Of a stretch of DNA of 37,665 nt, positions 7,004-15,357 are shown in pieces (within the stretch, counting starts at the first letter, position 1; every line of letters begins with the position of its first letter). The stretch is taken from positions 1 to 37,665 of IMG/VR virus record IMGVR_UViG_3300046740_000639, one strand, 5' to 3'. The DNA is from a virus. The notes beneath the pieces are model-generated. The model worked only from the letters and a program-made list of their open reading frames with translations. It searched no databases and was not told the origin of the DNA. The position numbers and the translations under genes are program-made.

Positions 7004-8052
7004 CAGCGGATTCTCCTGGCTGAAATGTATCCAGCCGCTCCCATGGTTCCGCCAGAGAAAATCCCCTGACCCACCAAATAGACATTGGTCGGCGCGTTAA
7101 CGTTAACGCGGCAGATCCCGGTCTGCATGTACTGATCCACGCCCTTAGTGAACGGCAAGGCATACTGCGTCATGTTGCCGATGCCGGATGCGACCTGCGC
7201 CAGCGTCGGCAATGTCGCCGAGACAGTAGAAACCGATGCCGCCAACGCCGTGACGGTCGTCGCCGTCACCGGATCGAACACGATCGCTCCGGACACCGCC
7301 CAATCGCCCGGTGTCAGGGCCAAGGTAGCGATGTTCGCCGTCACCCCCGTCGTCAGGGCGACCTCGACGGTGGTGCTCGTCGCAATGACTTCTCCGATGT
7401 TGCCCGCCGCCGCATTGTCGGCCGCAATGGTGCCTTTCAAATTGAACGTGCCGGTCGGCCCGGTGGCGCCCGCAATTCCAGCCGCGCCGGTCGGTCCTTG
7501 CGGCCCGACGATCCCAACTGCGCCCGACGGCCCGGCCGCGCCCACGGGACCGGGTACGCCCTGCAAGCCGGTCGGCCCTGTTGGTCCGGCATCTCCCTGC
7601 GGCCCCGTTCCCCCTGCTCCGGTTCCGGTTCCGGTTGGGCCGGTTGGGCCGGTCGGGCCCGCCGAGCCTGCTCCCCCGGTGCCGGCATCCGGCATGTCCA
7701 ACACGACCTGGAAGGTCCTGTCGGCGTCCTGCTTGATCTGGGTCGTGAACGTGCCCGAGCGGAACCGCAGCCAGGAAATGCCATAGCCGGTATTGGGCGG
7801 CATGGTGATGACGGACCCCGCCACCACGACCGGTATGGTCGCCGGATAGGTCGAGAAATCCCCGATATCGGTCGTAAGATGCAGATTATTGTAGGTCACA
7901 CCGCCATCTGCAGAAACTTGAAACGTCAGCGGCGCTGCGTTCCAATCCGGCGGCATGACGATGCGCAGGATCCTGGTGCTGCCCGAGCAATCGACCCCGC
8001 TCGACATCGTGTGTCCGGCGGGGATCGTCAGCGGCAGGGTCTTTAGCGACAT
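7003..8052 (-). CDS. Collagen-like fibre or decoration protein
   Basis: 349 aa in three parts. A beta-rich N-terminal domain (about 1-120) contains FQVSADGGVTYNNLHL. A Gly-X-Y collagen-like segment (about 122-203) has many GPTGPTG and GPQG units. A C-terminal beta domain (about 204-349) ends AAGYISARRIR. Such proteins form trimers through the Gly-X-Y part and often serve as tail fibres or capsid decoration. The Gly-Pro codons make the region GC-rich and repetitive. Whether it is a receptor-binding fibre cannot be decided here. Confidence 0.85.
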   Translation of the reverse strand: MSLKTLPLTIPAGHTMSSGVDCSGSTRILRIVMPPDWNAAPLTFQVSADGGVTYNNLHLTTDIGDFSTYPATIPVVVAGSVITMPPNTGYGISWLRFRSGTFTTQIKQDADRTFQVVLDMPDAGTGGAGSAGPTGPTGPTGTGTGAGGTGPQGDAGPTGPTGLQGVPGPVGAAGPSGAVGIVGPQGPTGAAGIAGATGPTGTFNLKGTIAADNAAAGNIGEVIATSTTVEVALTTGVTANIATLALTPGDWAVSGAIVFDPVTATTVTALAASVSTVSATLPTLAQVASGIGNMTQYALPFTKGVDQYMQTGICRVNVNAPTNVYLVGQGIFSGGTMGAAGYISARRIR

Positions 8053-8061
8053 TATCCCCTC

Positions 8062-8262
8062 CTATTGCAGCCTAGGTATGTGCAAAGCACCACCACCAGT
8101 AAACTGCAACAACAAACCGATCAACACGATCACACCGATCGCCACCATCACGATCATCGCAATTTTCCGCAACGGCTCCGGCAAGGCGACTTGCTGCAAC
8201 AGCCACCACAGGAAGATGCAGACGATGACGATGATGACGAGATAGACCAGCAATGCGACCAT
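8062..8262 (-). CDS. Two-span membrane protein, holin candidate
   Basis: 66 aa with two hydrophobic segments: LLVYLVIIVIVCIFLWWLL (about 4-22) and IAMIVMVAIGVIVLIGLLL (about 34-52), separated by a short polar turn with LPEPLRK. Next to a GH24 lysozyme and another tiny membrane protein it is the best holin candidate in the window. Small two-span proteins of this look also occur in bacterial genomes without lysis roles, so the call rests on context. Confidence 0.65.
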   Translation of the reverse strand: MVALLVYLVIIVIVCIFLWWLLQQVALPEPLRKIAMIVMVAIGVIVLIGLLLQFTGGGALHIPRLQ

Positions 8263-8271
8263 GTCAGTCTC

Positions 8272-8382
8272 CTATTCGCCTATCGGTGGGGGCACGTCGC
8301 TGAAAAAATAGAGCGCAAGCACCGCGATCACGAGGGCCACGAATATCGCAGCGGCACCGTACATCGCACGATCATACCGCAT
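8272..8382 (-). CDS. Tiny one-span membrane protein, 36 aa
   Basis: MRYDRAMYGAAAIFVALVIA continues to a stop at 8272. One transmembrane helix (about 9-27) is flanked by a basic N-terminus and an acidic PPPIGE tail. It lies between the lysozyme stop (8385) and the two-span protein, 2 and 9 nt away. It could be a holin partner, pinholin or antiholin. The tight packing supports it as real despite its length. Confidence 0.6.
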   Translation of the reverse strand: MRYDRAMYGAAAIFVALVIAVLALYFFSDVPPPIGE

Positions 8383-8384
8383 GG

Positions 8385-8942
8385 CTAACCCTCTGGATCA
8401 TCGACCGCCTGCGGCATCGGCTCCGGGATCGGCACGATGACCTTGTCCGGCTTGCCGTCGTAATCGGCATCCGTGATGTTCTGGAACAACAGTGACTCGC
8501 TGGCCCGCCGACGCGTCAAGCCAGCCAGGACCTTGCCGCCGCCCTTGTTCCATTTGTGGAACTCGAGGGCGGCACCCTCGAAATCGCCTGCGTTTACTTT
8601 TTTGAGGAGAGTGCTTTTGGCGAGATTTCCTTCTCCGCAGTTGTAGCAGAAGGAGACGAGGGCGTCGAACTGCCATGGCTCGAGAGGCACTTTGACAAGT
8701 TTACGTACAGCTCGCTCAAACGTCCCCATGTCTTCCAGAAACGCTTGATCGCACTCCTCCATCGTCCATCGAGAGTCGGCATTGAACTCTCTCCCGTGAT
8801 GATGAGTATGGCCCCAACAAATCGTGAGAACTCCAGCAGGGCAATGGTACGGTTGATAATAATCGCCAACTTTCTTCAAACAGCCTTCGTAGTGCTTGAT
8901 TAAATTAGCACCCGCAGAACTCAGGCTGCGATCCTCGTTCAT
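8385..8942 (-). CDS. Endolysin, GH24 lysozyme
   Basis: 185 aa. The glycoside hydrolase family 24 signature is clear: KHYEGCLKK with catalytic E19, then CPAGVLTICWGHT (C34 to T46), matching the D/C-5aa-T part of the family motif with C34 and T40. The spacing E19 to C34 is longer than usual, with an insert around GDYYQPYH. The segment SFCYNCGEGNLAKSTLLKKVN and the LTRRRASE motif are typical. It cleaves peptidoglycan glycan strands at lysis. No signal peptide is present, so release needs the holin. The start overlaps the preceding stop as ATGA. Confidence 0.93.
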   Translation of the reverse strand: MNEDRSLSSAGANLIKHYEGCLKKVGDYYQPYHCPAGVLTICWGHTHHHGREFNADSRWTMEECDQAFLEDMGTFERAVRKLVKVPLEPWQFDALVSFCYNCGEGNLAKSTLLKKVNAGDFEGAALEFHKWNKGGGKVLAGLTRRRASESLLFQNITDADYDGKPDKVIVPIPEPMPQAVDDPEG

Positions 8943-9214
8943 GGATTGATGTTCAACCTCTTGGTCATCACGTCAACGATCCTATCGATGCTTCCCTTGT
9001 TAGCCTTGGTCTGACTCTCCAATACCGTCAACCGGCTATCGACCGTCACCAAGTGCGGCGAACCGCGAATCTCCAGCGTGCTCACCCGCGTCTCCAGCTT
9101 GACCATGTAGGCCGTGATCGACAGGACCGCAGCGCCGATCGCGATGCCCTGCGCCACCAGGAAATAAACCAGCGCCTGGTTGTCTGCGAACCATGAGCGG
9201 ACGCTCGTCATCAT
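8939..9214 (-). CDS. Membrane-anchored coiled-coil protein of the lysis region
   Basis: 91 aa. One transmembrane helix (about 14-37, ALVYFLVAQGIAIGAAVLSITAYM) precedes a heptad-rich coiled coil (about 39-88). The layout of an N-terminal anchor plus helical external part resembles inner-membrane spanins or phage accessory membrane proteins. It is coupled to the lysozyme by an ATGA overlap. No outer-membrane spanin partner was seen, so the spanin idea is weak. Confidence 0.6.
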   Translation of the reverse strand: MMTSVRSWFADNQALVYFLVAQGIAIGAAVLSITAYMVKLETRVSTLEIRGSPHLVTVDSRLTVLESQTKANKGSIDRIVDVMTKRLNINP

Positions 9215-9217
9215 GGC

Positions 9218-9379
9218 TCACTTCTTGCGACCCAGCTTGGCCTGGCCGCGCTTGTCCTCGGCCTTGTCCTGTGCGGAAGTCTCGTAGTTCTTGAGCGACA
9301 TGCCCTTGCGCTTGGCGCCGCGCTTGTCCTCGGCCAGGTCAGCCTTGGACCCCTCGTAACCCTTGCGCTTTCCAGCCAT
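9218..9379 (-). CDS. Small highly charged protein, 53 aa
   Basis: The sequence starts MAGKRKGYEGSKADLAEDKR and contains a repeated AEDKRG block, suggesting internal duplication. It is very rich in K, E, D and G. The reading frame overlaps the end of the previous gene by 41 nt and stops 3 nt before the next start. It is a short lysine-rich phage protein of unknown function, perhaps DNA- or virion-associated. Confidence 0.6.
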   Translation of the reverse strand: MAGKRKGYEGSKADLAEDKRGAKRKGMSLKNYETSAQDKAEDKRGQAKLGRKK

Positions 9380-10049
9380 CGGCGTGCTCCGTTGCCTGAT
9401 AATTAGTAAACATACTGGAATTATGATCGGCTTTATACCACCGGATCGGCAAATCGGGGTACCGCTGCTCCACCCGCGCCAGGGTGTTCACCTCCCAGCT
9501 CAGGTTGCCTGTCTCCCGCAGATGGCGCTTGCACTCGTCCCTCATCACGGCGGCGAGCGCGGCGGCGTGCTCGCGCGGCACGACCAGGAGGCCCCCGCAG
9601 AATCTCCACATCGGGTAGCGATCGTCGTATTGGTAGTTCCTCTCCCAGCAGCCCGGGATGGCGATGGCTTCTTCGGCCGCAGCGCGGGCCATGAAATCCT
9701 CGATCACGCCGGCGGTCATTCCCGGCAGGTGGAAGATGCCGAGATCGATCCAGACGATGACGTCAGCGCCGGGAACCAGCTCGGCGGCGTCCGCGATGAG
9801 CTCGGACTTCTCCGCCTGTACGATGTGGTACGCGAGCGAGTTCTTGGCCGGGTTGTCGGCGGTCGAGTGGGTCACCGGCCCGTGCCGTTGCAGATGCCGG
9901 TAGAGCCAGCACGCCTCGAGCTCGGTGTCGAGGCGCAGGAGCGCGGTGATGTCGGCTGCGGCCAGTTGCGCGCCGAGCCTTTCGTAGTCCTGCGCCGGGC
10001 GGGGATGGCCGGGGATTGGGATAAAGCCGGTGACGGCCACCACGCTCAT
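9339..10049 (-). CDS. Putative glycosyltransferase-like protein, 236 aa
   Basis: Features suggestive of a GT-A type sugar transferase are ADVIVWIDLGIFHLPG (a strand ending in an acidic pair, about 94-109), MWRFCGGLLVVPREHAAAL (about 148-166) and a late LSWEVNTLARVE segment. The general plan recalls HtrL/YibB-type proteins, but I cannot confirm this. A second, much larger glycosyltransferase gene is 390 nt upstream, supporting a role in modifying a glycan or virion protein. The start at 10049 has only a weak ribosome site. Confidence 0.5.
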   Translation of the reverse strand: MSVVAVTGFIPIPGHPRPAQDYERLGAQLAAADITALLRLDTELEACWLYRHLQRHGPVTHSTADNPAKNSLAYHIVQAEKSELIADAAELVPGADVIVWIDLGIFHLPGMTAGVIEDFMARAAAEEAIAIPGCWERNYQYDDRYPMWRFCGGLLVVPREHAAALAAVMRDECKRHLRETGNLSWEVNTLARVEQRYPDLPIRWYKADHNSSMFTNYQATEHADGWKAQGLRGVQG

Positions 10050-10232
10050 CGGAGCACACTGTATTCATCGGATATCGGAAAATAACAGCACATCACGCAT
10101 CCGATGTTGCCCTTCATCGCCGCTGTCTTCCCGTGTCAATGGCGGCAACCATCGTTTTGCCTCAGATAGGCGTTGACACCAGTATTTTCCGTATCATGCT
10201 GGAGATAGATCATCTTTTAGGGCGGTGAGCCT
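10050..10232. promoter_or_regulatory. Divergent intergenic region with a promoter-like box
   Basis: 183 nt separate the minus-strand glycosyltransferase-like gene from the plus-strand HTH gene. A TTGACA box is at 10173-10178. No convincing -10 lies 16-18 nt further on (TATCAT is too close). The plus gene has an AGGGCGG ribosome site at about 10219. Nothing else clear was seen. Confidence 0.35.
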
Positions 10233-10436
10233 ATGAGCGATTCTGCGTCCAAACCGAAAAAGCGGCGGCGCACTGGCGCCGCTTTCTCCATCCCCGGCGC
10301 GGCCGAGGAAATCGGCGTCTCGTACAAAACCATGCGCGACGCGATCGAGATGAATCAGGTGCGCACCATCAAGTTCGGCCGCATCACCCGCGTGCCGAAA
10401 GCCGAGGTCGCGCGTCTCAAAGAAATCTTTGCATAG
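10233..10436 (+). CDS. Small helix-turn-helix DNA-binding protein, 67 aa
   Basis: After a basic head (KPKKRRR), the segment AAFSIPGAAEEIGVSYKTMRDAIEMNQVRTIKFGRITRVPKAEVARL is a MerR/excisionase-like helix-turn-helix with wing. It is the only plus-strand gene inside the minus-strand late block and sits alone between two glycosyltransferase genes. This is typical of an inserted moron or a local regulator. A similar fold occurs in the 89-aa gene at 17840. Confidence 0.75.
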   Translation: MSDSASKPKKRRRTGAAFSIPGAAEEIGVSYKTMRDAIEMNQVRTIKFGRITRVPKAEVARLKEIFA

Positions 10437-10438
10437 GA

Positions 10439-12406
10439 TCATCGCGGCTCCTCGATGAACCGCAGCACGTCATCTAGATCCATCCTCGCCACCCACGCCT
10501 CGCAATCCCGCACGCCGTAGCTTGCCATCAGCTGCCGCCGCTCGGGAAAGTACGCCAGGCCGGCGGCGAATTCGATCTGCTTGTCATGGAAATAGAACGG
10601 CATGGACATGCCGGTAACCGCTCCGTCAACGGCGTAGCGTACGAACCTATGTGCATAATAGCGGTTCGGCCGCCCTGGGATCGTGCGCGCCTCATGCACT
10701 AGCGATAAGTACACACCGTCAGCTTCTATAACCTGCGAGCCGCCGCTGATCTGGCTGGCATCGAAACCGGAATCACTTTCGAAAACCACATTACCATCGT
10801 CGTCGACCAGGGTCCCCTGCCGGTAGACGAACCGCAACTCGTTGTTCTTCACCCAGGGCTGCCAGTTTTTCTCGTGGTAGCGCTTCTTGGGCAAAATCCG
10901 CATCCAAGGCTGGCCGCGCGCATTGAGCGGGACCAGGATTTGCTCGCACCAGCCTTCCGCGTTGAGCTCGCGCACGTTTGAGATCGTCCACAGGGTGCCC
11001 TGCCATTCGAACAACCGGCTATCTTCCAGACCGCGTACCGGATGAAACTTCGGTTCCGGCCAATTCTCCGGTAATGGCAGCTCGTCGGCTGTGGCGGCAT
11101 CCAGGTCGCGCACCAGATAATTACGCGTATGAATGAAATTGACGTTCCAGTCGGCACTCAGAGAGCTATCCTTCCCCCGGATCGCATAGACCCCCTCCGT
11201 CGTGATCGTGTAGTTGACGGTACGTAAAACAAGGATAGGCCTTCCCTGATAGTTGATGACCGACGGGTTGGTGGCGGCCCAGCCGTCGTCCAGATCAAAT
11301 TTCAACCATGTAGGCTTGAACGACGGCACATGCTCGGCCAACGGCCGCAGGTACCAGAACATATTGCCGCGGGCCTGCTCGCTGCCTTCGAGCGCCAGTT
11401 CGTTGCAGACCTGCGCGCCGCGGTCGCGGATTTTACCGCCTGCGTAATAGGCGCAGATCGCGAAATCCTCGCGTATGCCGGTGCTGGCGGCGTATTTGTT
11501 CACGAACAGCTGGTCGGCGTGCGGCTGCGGATCCATGCCGGCCTCGGAAAACAGTAGGCTAGAGTGGTTTTCTCCGCGCTCGCGGAAATATCTGGCCAGG
11601 TCGTACAGCGTCTCGGCCCGGTGTGGCCGCAGCTCGTAGGCGCGCAGCATCTCCCAGACGAAGCCCGGTCTGTCGCCGGAATTCTCTAAACAATGCGCGT
11701 AATGAAGCTGGGCGTTCCAGCGTTCTTCGGCGAAGCCACCGAGCCCGGCGCGGATCTTGTAGTGCTCCGCAGCCTTGGCCCAATCGCGCTTATCAAAGTA
11801 TGATTGCCCGAGATAGAAGTGAGCCCGCTGGATCAAGCCTTCGTTGGTCTCGGTCTTCAGCATCTCTTCGAGCAGATTGATATCCCGCTCGAACTTCTCC
11901 GGCCTGTTAGACCCATCTGCAAAGTCCTGGAACCAGATGCCGTCCAAGTTGCCCGCCGTTGGCACATCTAAAAATTCGTGCGTGGGGCACTTATAGTCAC
12001 CGGTAGCATTGCGGCTCAGTATGCGCCGGTTCCAGTAGTTCAGTGTTCCGGCCACCTGCCGCACGTCGTAGGCAAGACCGCCGTTGAGCTGCCGCTTCCA
12101 GTCGGGATCGTCGACGACCAGGGCCATGTCGGCGTCCGAGAGCACCAAGTAGTCCCACGGCAGATGGCTCGCACGCGCAGCCAGCAGCGCAAGGTTACGG
12201 GCATCCGAGAAGTTGACGAATTCGGCTGCACCGAGCTCCAGCGGCTTGCTGGCTTTTTCGAACGCCGCGCGCACCATGGCGACGGTCGAGTCGGTCGAGC
12301 CGGTGTCGACCACAATGCCGTAGTCGACGTGCGGAATGATGCTGTCGAGGCAGCGCGATATAATCGCTGCCTCGTTACGCAGTATGCAGTTCCACCCCAG
12401 CTTCAC
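10439..12406 (-). CDS. Fusion: GT2 glycosyltransferase, TPR, GH130-like propeller
   Basis: 655 aa. The start is GTG at 12406 (VKLGWNCILRNEAA), which overlaps the upstream stop as GTGA; an open extension to 12457 lacks support. Domain 1 (about 1-200) is a GT-A family 2 transferase with VVDTGSTDST and the metal-binding LSDADMAL. Domain 2 (about 200-320) has TPR-like helices (AHFYLGQSYFDKRDWAKAAEHY). Domain 3 (about 360-655) resembles the five-bladed propeller of GH130 phosphorylases: GLEDSRLFEWQGTLW, then GGSQVIEADGVYLSLVHEA. It may build or trim a sugar on the virion or the host surface. Sugar and acceptor are unknown. Confidence 0.8.
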   Translation of the reverse strand: MKLGWNCILRNEAAIISRCLDSIIPHVDYGIVVDTGSTDSTVAMVRAAFEKASKPLELGAAEFVNFSDARNLALLAARASHLPWDYLVLSDADMALVVDDPDWKRQLNGGLAYDVRQVAGTLNYWNRRILSRNATGDYKCPTHEFLDVPTAGNLDGIWFQDFADGSNRPEKFERDINLLEEMLKTETNEGLIQRAHFYLGQSYFDKRDWAKAAEHYKIRAGLGGFAEERWNAQLHYAHCLENSGDRPGFVWEMLRAYELRPHRAETLYDLARYFRERGENHSSLLFSEAGMDPQPHADQLFVNKYAASTGIREDFAICAYYAGGKIRDRGAQVCNELALEGSEQARGNMFWYLRPLAEHVPSFKPTWLKFDLDDGWAATNPSVINYQGRPILVLRTVNYTITTEGVYAIRGKDSSLSADWNVNFIHTRNYLVRDLDAATADELPLPENWPEPKFHPVRGLEDSRLFEWQGTLWTISNVRELNAEGWCEQILVPLNARGQPWMRILPKKRYHEKNWQPWVKNNELRFVYRQGTLVDDDGNVVFESDSGFDASQISGGSQVIEADGVYLSLVHEARTIPGRPNRYYAHRFVRYAVDGAVTGMSMPFYFHDKQIEFAAGLAYFPERRQLMASYGVRDCEAWVARMDLDDVLRFIEEPR

Positions 12407-12765
12407 GCGCGCTTGCGATGCTTGACGATGGCGTCGATGATATCGCCCTTGTTCCAATGCTCGCTGACCTCGGCACCCTCGCTGGCAGCCACGCTCAGCA
12501 GCTCCTCCTTGGTCATGTCGTTGAGCTGCGCCTTGGTCGACCTGGTTTCACCCACACCGAACATGCCGCCGGTGGCGCCGGTCGCGCCCTCGCCGCCGCC
12601 GGACGTGCCGGGCAGCTCGGTGACGGTCAAAACGTCGATCTCGTCGCCGGGAGTAGCGGTGGCGTTGGCCACGACCTGATGAACCGCATCCTCGCGGTGC
12701 AGCGCCTCGATGGTCTCGACGGTGGCGGCGTGGGTAACACGGGATTTAACCTCATAGGACGGCAT
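12403..12765 (-). CDS. Head-region protein with a SAP/HeH-like C-terminus, 120 aa
   Basis: MPSYEVKSRVTHAATVETIEA starts after AGAGGAG. A beta-rich N-terminus is followed by a G/T-rich linker (about 52-75) and then LNDMTKEELLSVAASEGAEV and KGDIIDAIVKHRKRA. This matches the short helix-extended-helix (SAP/HeH/Rho-N like) module often seen at the ends of phage head proteins. It could bind nucleic acid or tether to the head. The stop overlaps the GT fusion start. Confidence 0.65.
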   Translation of the reverse strand: MPSYEVKSRVTHAATVETIEALHREDAVHQVVANATATPGDEIDVLTVTELPGTSGGGEGATGATGGMFGVGETRSTKAQLNDMTKEELLSVAASEGAEVSEHWNKGDIIDAIVKHRKRA

Positions 12766-12792
12766 CGGACGTACTCCTCTCTGGTTGAACGG

Positions 12793-13002
12793 TTAGCGCC
12801 CCTTCATCACGACTGTGCGCTGATACTCCATTGCGGTGCCGTGATCGAGGCCATCCTGCCAAGCGCGATGCAGCGACCAGCGCCCGGTAACGATCCACCA
12901 CGCTTCCAACCAACGCTGGTACCAGCACGGCGAACCCCGGCTGTTGCGGTGGATAACCCACCTGCGCGGATCGGGTTCACGGGCCTGCGTTGCCATGAGC
13001 AT
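12793..13002 (-). CDS. Small tryptophan-rich basic protein, 69 aa
   Basis: The start at 13002 (MLMATQAREPDPRRWVIHRN) overlaps the portal stop as TGATG; an internal ATG at 12996 is equally possible. The protein has seven Trp and many Arg residues and no membrane segment. It is a short gene just after the portal in the late operon, of unknown function, perhaps a head-completion factor. Confidence 0.6.
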   Translation of the reverse strand: MLMATQAREPDPRRWVIHRNSRGSPCWYQRWLEAWWIVTGRWSLHRAWQDGLDHGTAMEYQRTVVMKGR

Positions 13003-15320
13003 CACCCCGGTGGCCCTCCCATCGGCACCGGCGGTCGCGCGCCAGGGCCTGGAGGCGCGGGCTGATTTCCAACCAGACTAGTCGGCATGGTATTGCCTTG
13101 CGACAATGGTGACGGCTGGTTGCCCTGGGCCGCCCGCGCCATCTGGTCCATGCCGCCGCCCAGAGCGCCAGACCCGGGAGCGCCGAGCGGACCCAACGGC
13201 GCGCCACCGGTCAGGGCTGGAAGGATGCCGCGCTGGCCGGCCGGGACGCCGGCTTGGCTTGCCAGGAGCCCGGCGGTCAAGTCGGAGGCGATTTTCTGGA
13301 CGCCCATTTGCACGCCTTGCTGCACGCCGGCCTCGACCTTCTGGGCGAGCGCCTGCTGCTCGCCGCCGCCTTGCTGCTGTTGCTGGAGTTTTTCGAGATC
13401 GTCGTCGGACGGTACGATTTCGTCGCCGTCGAGCCCGATGGTCTGAGCGACGCTGCGAAGCACCGCGCCACGGCCCTTGATTCCGATGATCCCCATATCA
13501 ATTGGATTCGCCGTGCTTTGAAGAAACTCAACCTGACGCTGTCGTTGGGTTTCACGCTGAATAGCAACGCTCACTCCTTGCACCGAAACATTTTCCTCGC
13601 CTGTCAAAAGCCCGGTCGTATCACTGAGCAACACCAAGTCTACAAGCTGTTGTAGCGCAGGCTCGAACAGCTCGCGGTCTAAGTTCGCTGCAACGGTTTG
13701 AAGCACTTTGCTCGCATTGTTCATGAGCATGGCCAAACCGGATGCGGTGCGTCCTGCGCCGCCACCGGGCTGGCCGCCGATGTATTTGGGGATTGCTGAG
13801 ATGTCGTCCGCTAGATCGACAAAGGCCCTGAACACGGTCAGCAGGTCTTGCGAATTGCTCTGCGGTTGGAAAAATTCAACGGGAGGTTTCGAGTTGTTGC
13901 CAACTGGGTCGGAGGACGCGTGAAATCTCTTCCAAGGATACAGTTCCTCAACATTATCCTCGGGCCGGACGCGATCGTCATTTATGACCACCATCGGTCC
14001 GGAGGAAATGGAGAGATTGTTGACCAGCGAGCGCAGCGTGGCGTTAGCAACGTCTTGTAGATCGGCGATCATGTCGACGAGGCCGTTGCCGACGGGGGTG
14101 CCGGGGACTTTCTCGAAGCTGGTTATGTAATAGGAATGCCTTGCTCGCGGCGAGGGGGAGAGGTTGGCCTTGATGATGTGGCTGCCGATGACGTAGGCGT
14201 CGACGTGGTAGTCGCGCAATTCGTCGGCGATGCCGGGCATGCCGTAGTCCTGCAGGAGGCGGCCCTGGATGTTGCCGTGGAATTCCATCTGGGTGATGAG
14301 GCCGGAGCGGTTCCAGGCCGGGTTCTCGCGGCTTTCCAGGACGGAGCGTTCGGCGTCGGTGGTGTCCCAGTTGTCGTAGAGGCCGCCGCGGCCGTATTCG
14401 TCGAGGACAGCACGGACCTCGTCCTGGTCGAAGCCGGGCAGGTCGAGGAGGTCGTTGAGCTCGGCGCGGGTGAGGCGTGATTTCTCGATGACGTTGGCGT
14501 TGGCGATGTCCGCCACGCCCGGCGTAAACCAGATATCGAACGGGGATATCCGGCTCCAGACCATTTTCGGGATCTGGCGCACCAGCGGCTGCCCGTTGTT
14601 CCACTTGACCTCGGGGGCGATGCGGACGGTGGGGCCCTTGATGCAGGCGAACGGGAAGATGGGGAGATCCACGATGAATTCGGCCAGGGCGTGATAAAAT
14701 CCACCCTCGCGCAGGATCTCCTCGATCCTGTCCTCGGCGACCTGGGCCTGGTCGGCGGCTTTCTTCTTGGCGGCGTCGGAGGCCGACTCCATGAGGGCGG
14801 TGCGGCGCATCTGGACGTCCTGCGGGGACGGGGCCTGGCCGGTCGTCTGCATGATCATCTGCTGCTCGTGGGCCATGAGCGCATCGATCTTCTGGACGAT
14901 ATCGGGTGGCACGTCGGGATCGGCCGGCGGGCGAATCGACCAGGGCCGGTCGGAGCCGAGATAGATATCGCGCAGGAGCGAGGAGGCGGCGCGGCACTTC
15001 TGGGCGGACAAACGCGCAAAAACCTCCGAGCCCCCAAACTTCTTGACCTCCTGGAACTTGGTTGGCGAATATTGGCCGTTGAAGGTGCGCAACGCCTCGA
15101 GCAAGCGATTGGACCAGCCGGCGGCGGTATTGCGGTGGTTGCGGAAGATTTCGAATTGTGAACGTACCCAACCAACTAAAGCTGGCGGCGCTGGTTCTGG
15201 CGGTGCAGCGGCTTGAGCGCGAGCAAGTTGCTGAGCTTGTAGGTGAGCCTCAAGCGCCGCTGGCGGCACGACACTTAGAACGCCTTGCTGGCCGAGTGGG
15301 TTGGTTGCCATGGGCGCCAT
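13002..15320 (-). CDS. Portal protein
   Basis: 772 aa, the size of P22-type portals. Recognisable parts are the N-terminal wing (FGGSEVFARLSAQKCRAASSL), the central PFDIWFTPGV and VPGTPVGNGLVDMIADLQDV segments, GQPGGGAGRTASGLAMLMN (a common portal string), and a long Q/G/P-rich C-terminal tail (about 640-772). It forms the dodecameric vertex through which DNA is packaged. It is divergent from the terminase genes, with only 37 nt between the start codons. Confidence 0.92.
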   Translation of the reverse strand: MAPMATNPLGQQGVLSVVPPAALEAHLQAQQLARAQAAAPPEPAPPALVGWVRSQFEIFRNHRNTAAGWSNRLLEALRTFNGQYSPTKFQEVKKFGGSEVFARLSAQKCRAASSLLRDIYLGSDRPWSIRPPADPDVPPDIVQKIDALMAHEQQMIMQTTGQAPSPQDVQMRRTALMESASDAAKKKAADQAQVAEDRIEEILREGGFYHALAEFIVDLPIFPFACIKGPTVRIAPEVKWNNGQPLVRQIPKMVWSRISPFDIWFTPGVADIANANVIEKSRLTRAELNDLLDLPGFDQDEVRAVLDEYGRGGLYDNWDTTDAERSVLESRENPAWNRSGLITQMEFHGNIQGRLLQDYGMPGIADELRDYHVDAYVIGSHIIKANLSPSPRARHSYYITSFEKVPGTPVGNGLVDMIADLQDVANATLRSLVNNLSISSGPMVVINDDRVRPEDNVEELYPWKRFHASSDPVGNNSKPPVEFFQPQSNSQDLLTVFRAFVDLADDISAIPKYIGGQPGGGAGRTASGLAMLMNNASKVLQTVAANLDRELFEPALQQLVDLVLLSDTTGLLTGEENVSVQGVSVAIQRETQRQRQVEFLQSTANPIDMGIIGIKGRGAVLRSVAQTIGLDGDEIVPSDDDLEKLQQQQQGGGEQQALAQKVEAGVQQGVQMGVQKIASDLTAGLLASQAGVPAGQRGILPALTGGAPLGPLGAPGSGALGGGMDQMARAAQGNQPSPLSQGNTMPTSLVGNQPAPPGPGARPPVPMGGPPG

Positions 15321-15323
15321 GCT

Positions 15324-15351
15324 ACCCTATTGGCGGGAAATGTTATAGGGT
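15324..15351. promoter_or_regulatory. Inverted repeat in the portal/terminase divergent gap
   Basis: ACCCTAT (15324-15330) and ATAGGGT (15345-15351) are perfect inverted repeats. Each arm supplies the AGGG ribosome site of one divergent gene. The symmetry may therefore reflect two ribosome sites rather than an operator. No good -35/-10 pair was seen in the 37-nt gap. Confidence 0.35.
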
Positions 15352-15357
15352 GCGCGG

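Noticed and set aside
14044-15171. Long arginine/proline-rich frame on the minus strand inside the portal gene
   Set aside because: It is a shadow frame of the portal with unlikely composition and no start context.
15324-15351. 7-bp inverted repeat as an operator for portal and terminase
   Set aside because: Each arm contains the AGGG ribosome site of one divergent gene, which explains the symmetry without an operator.
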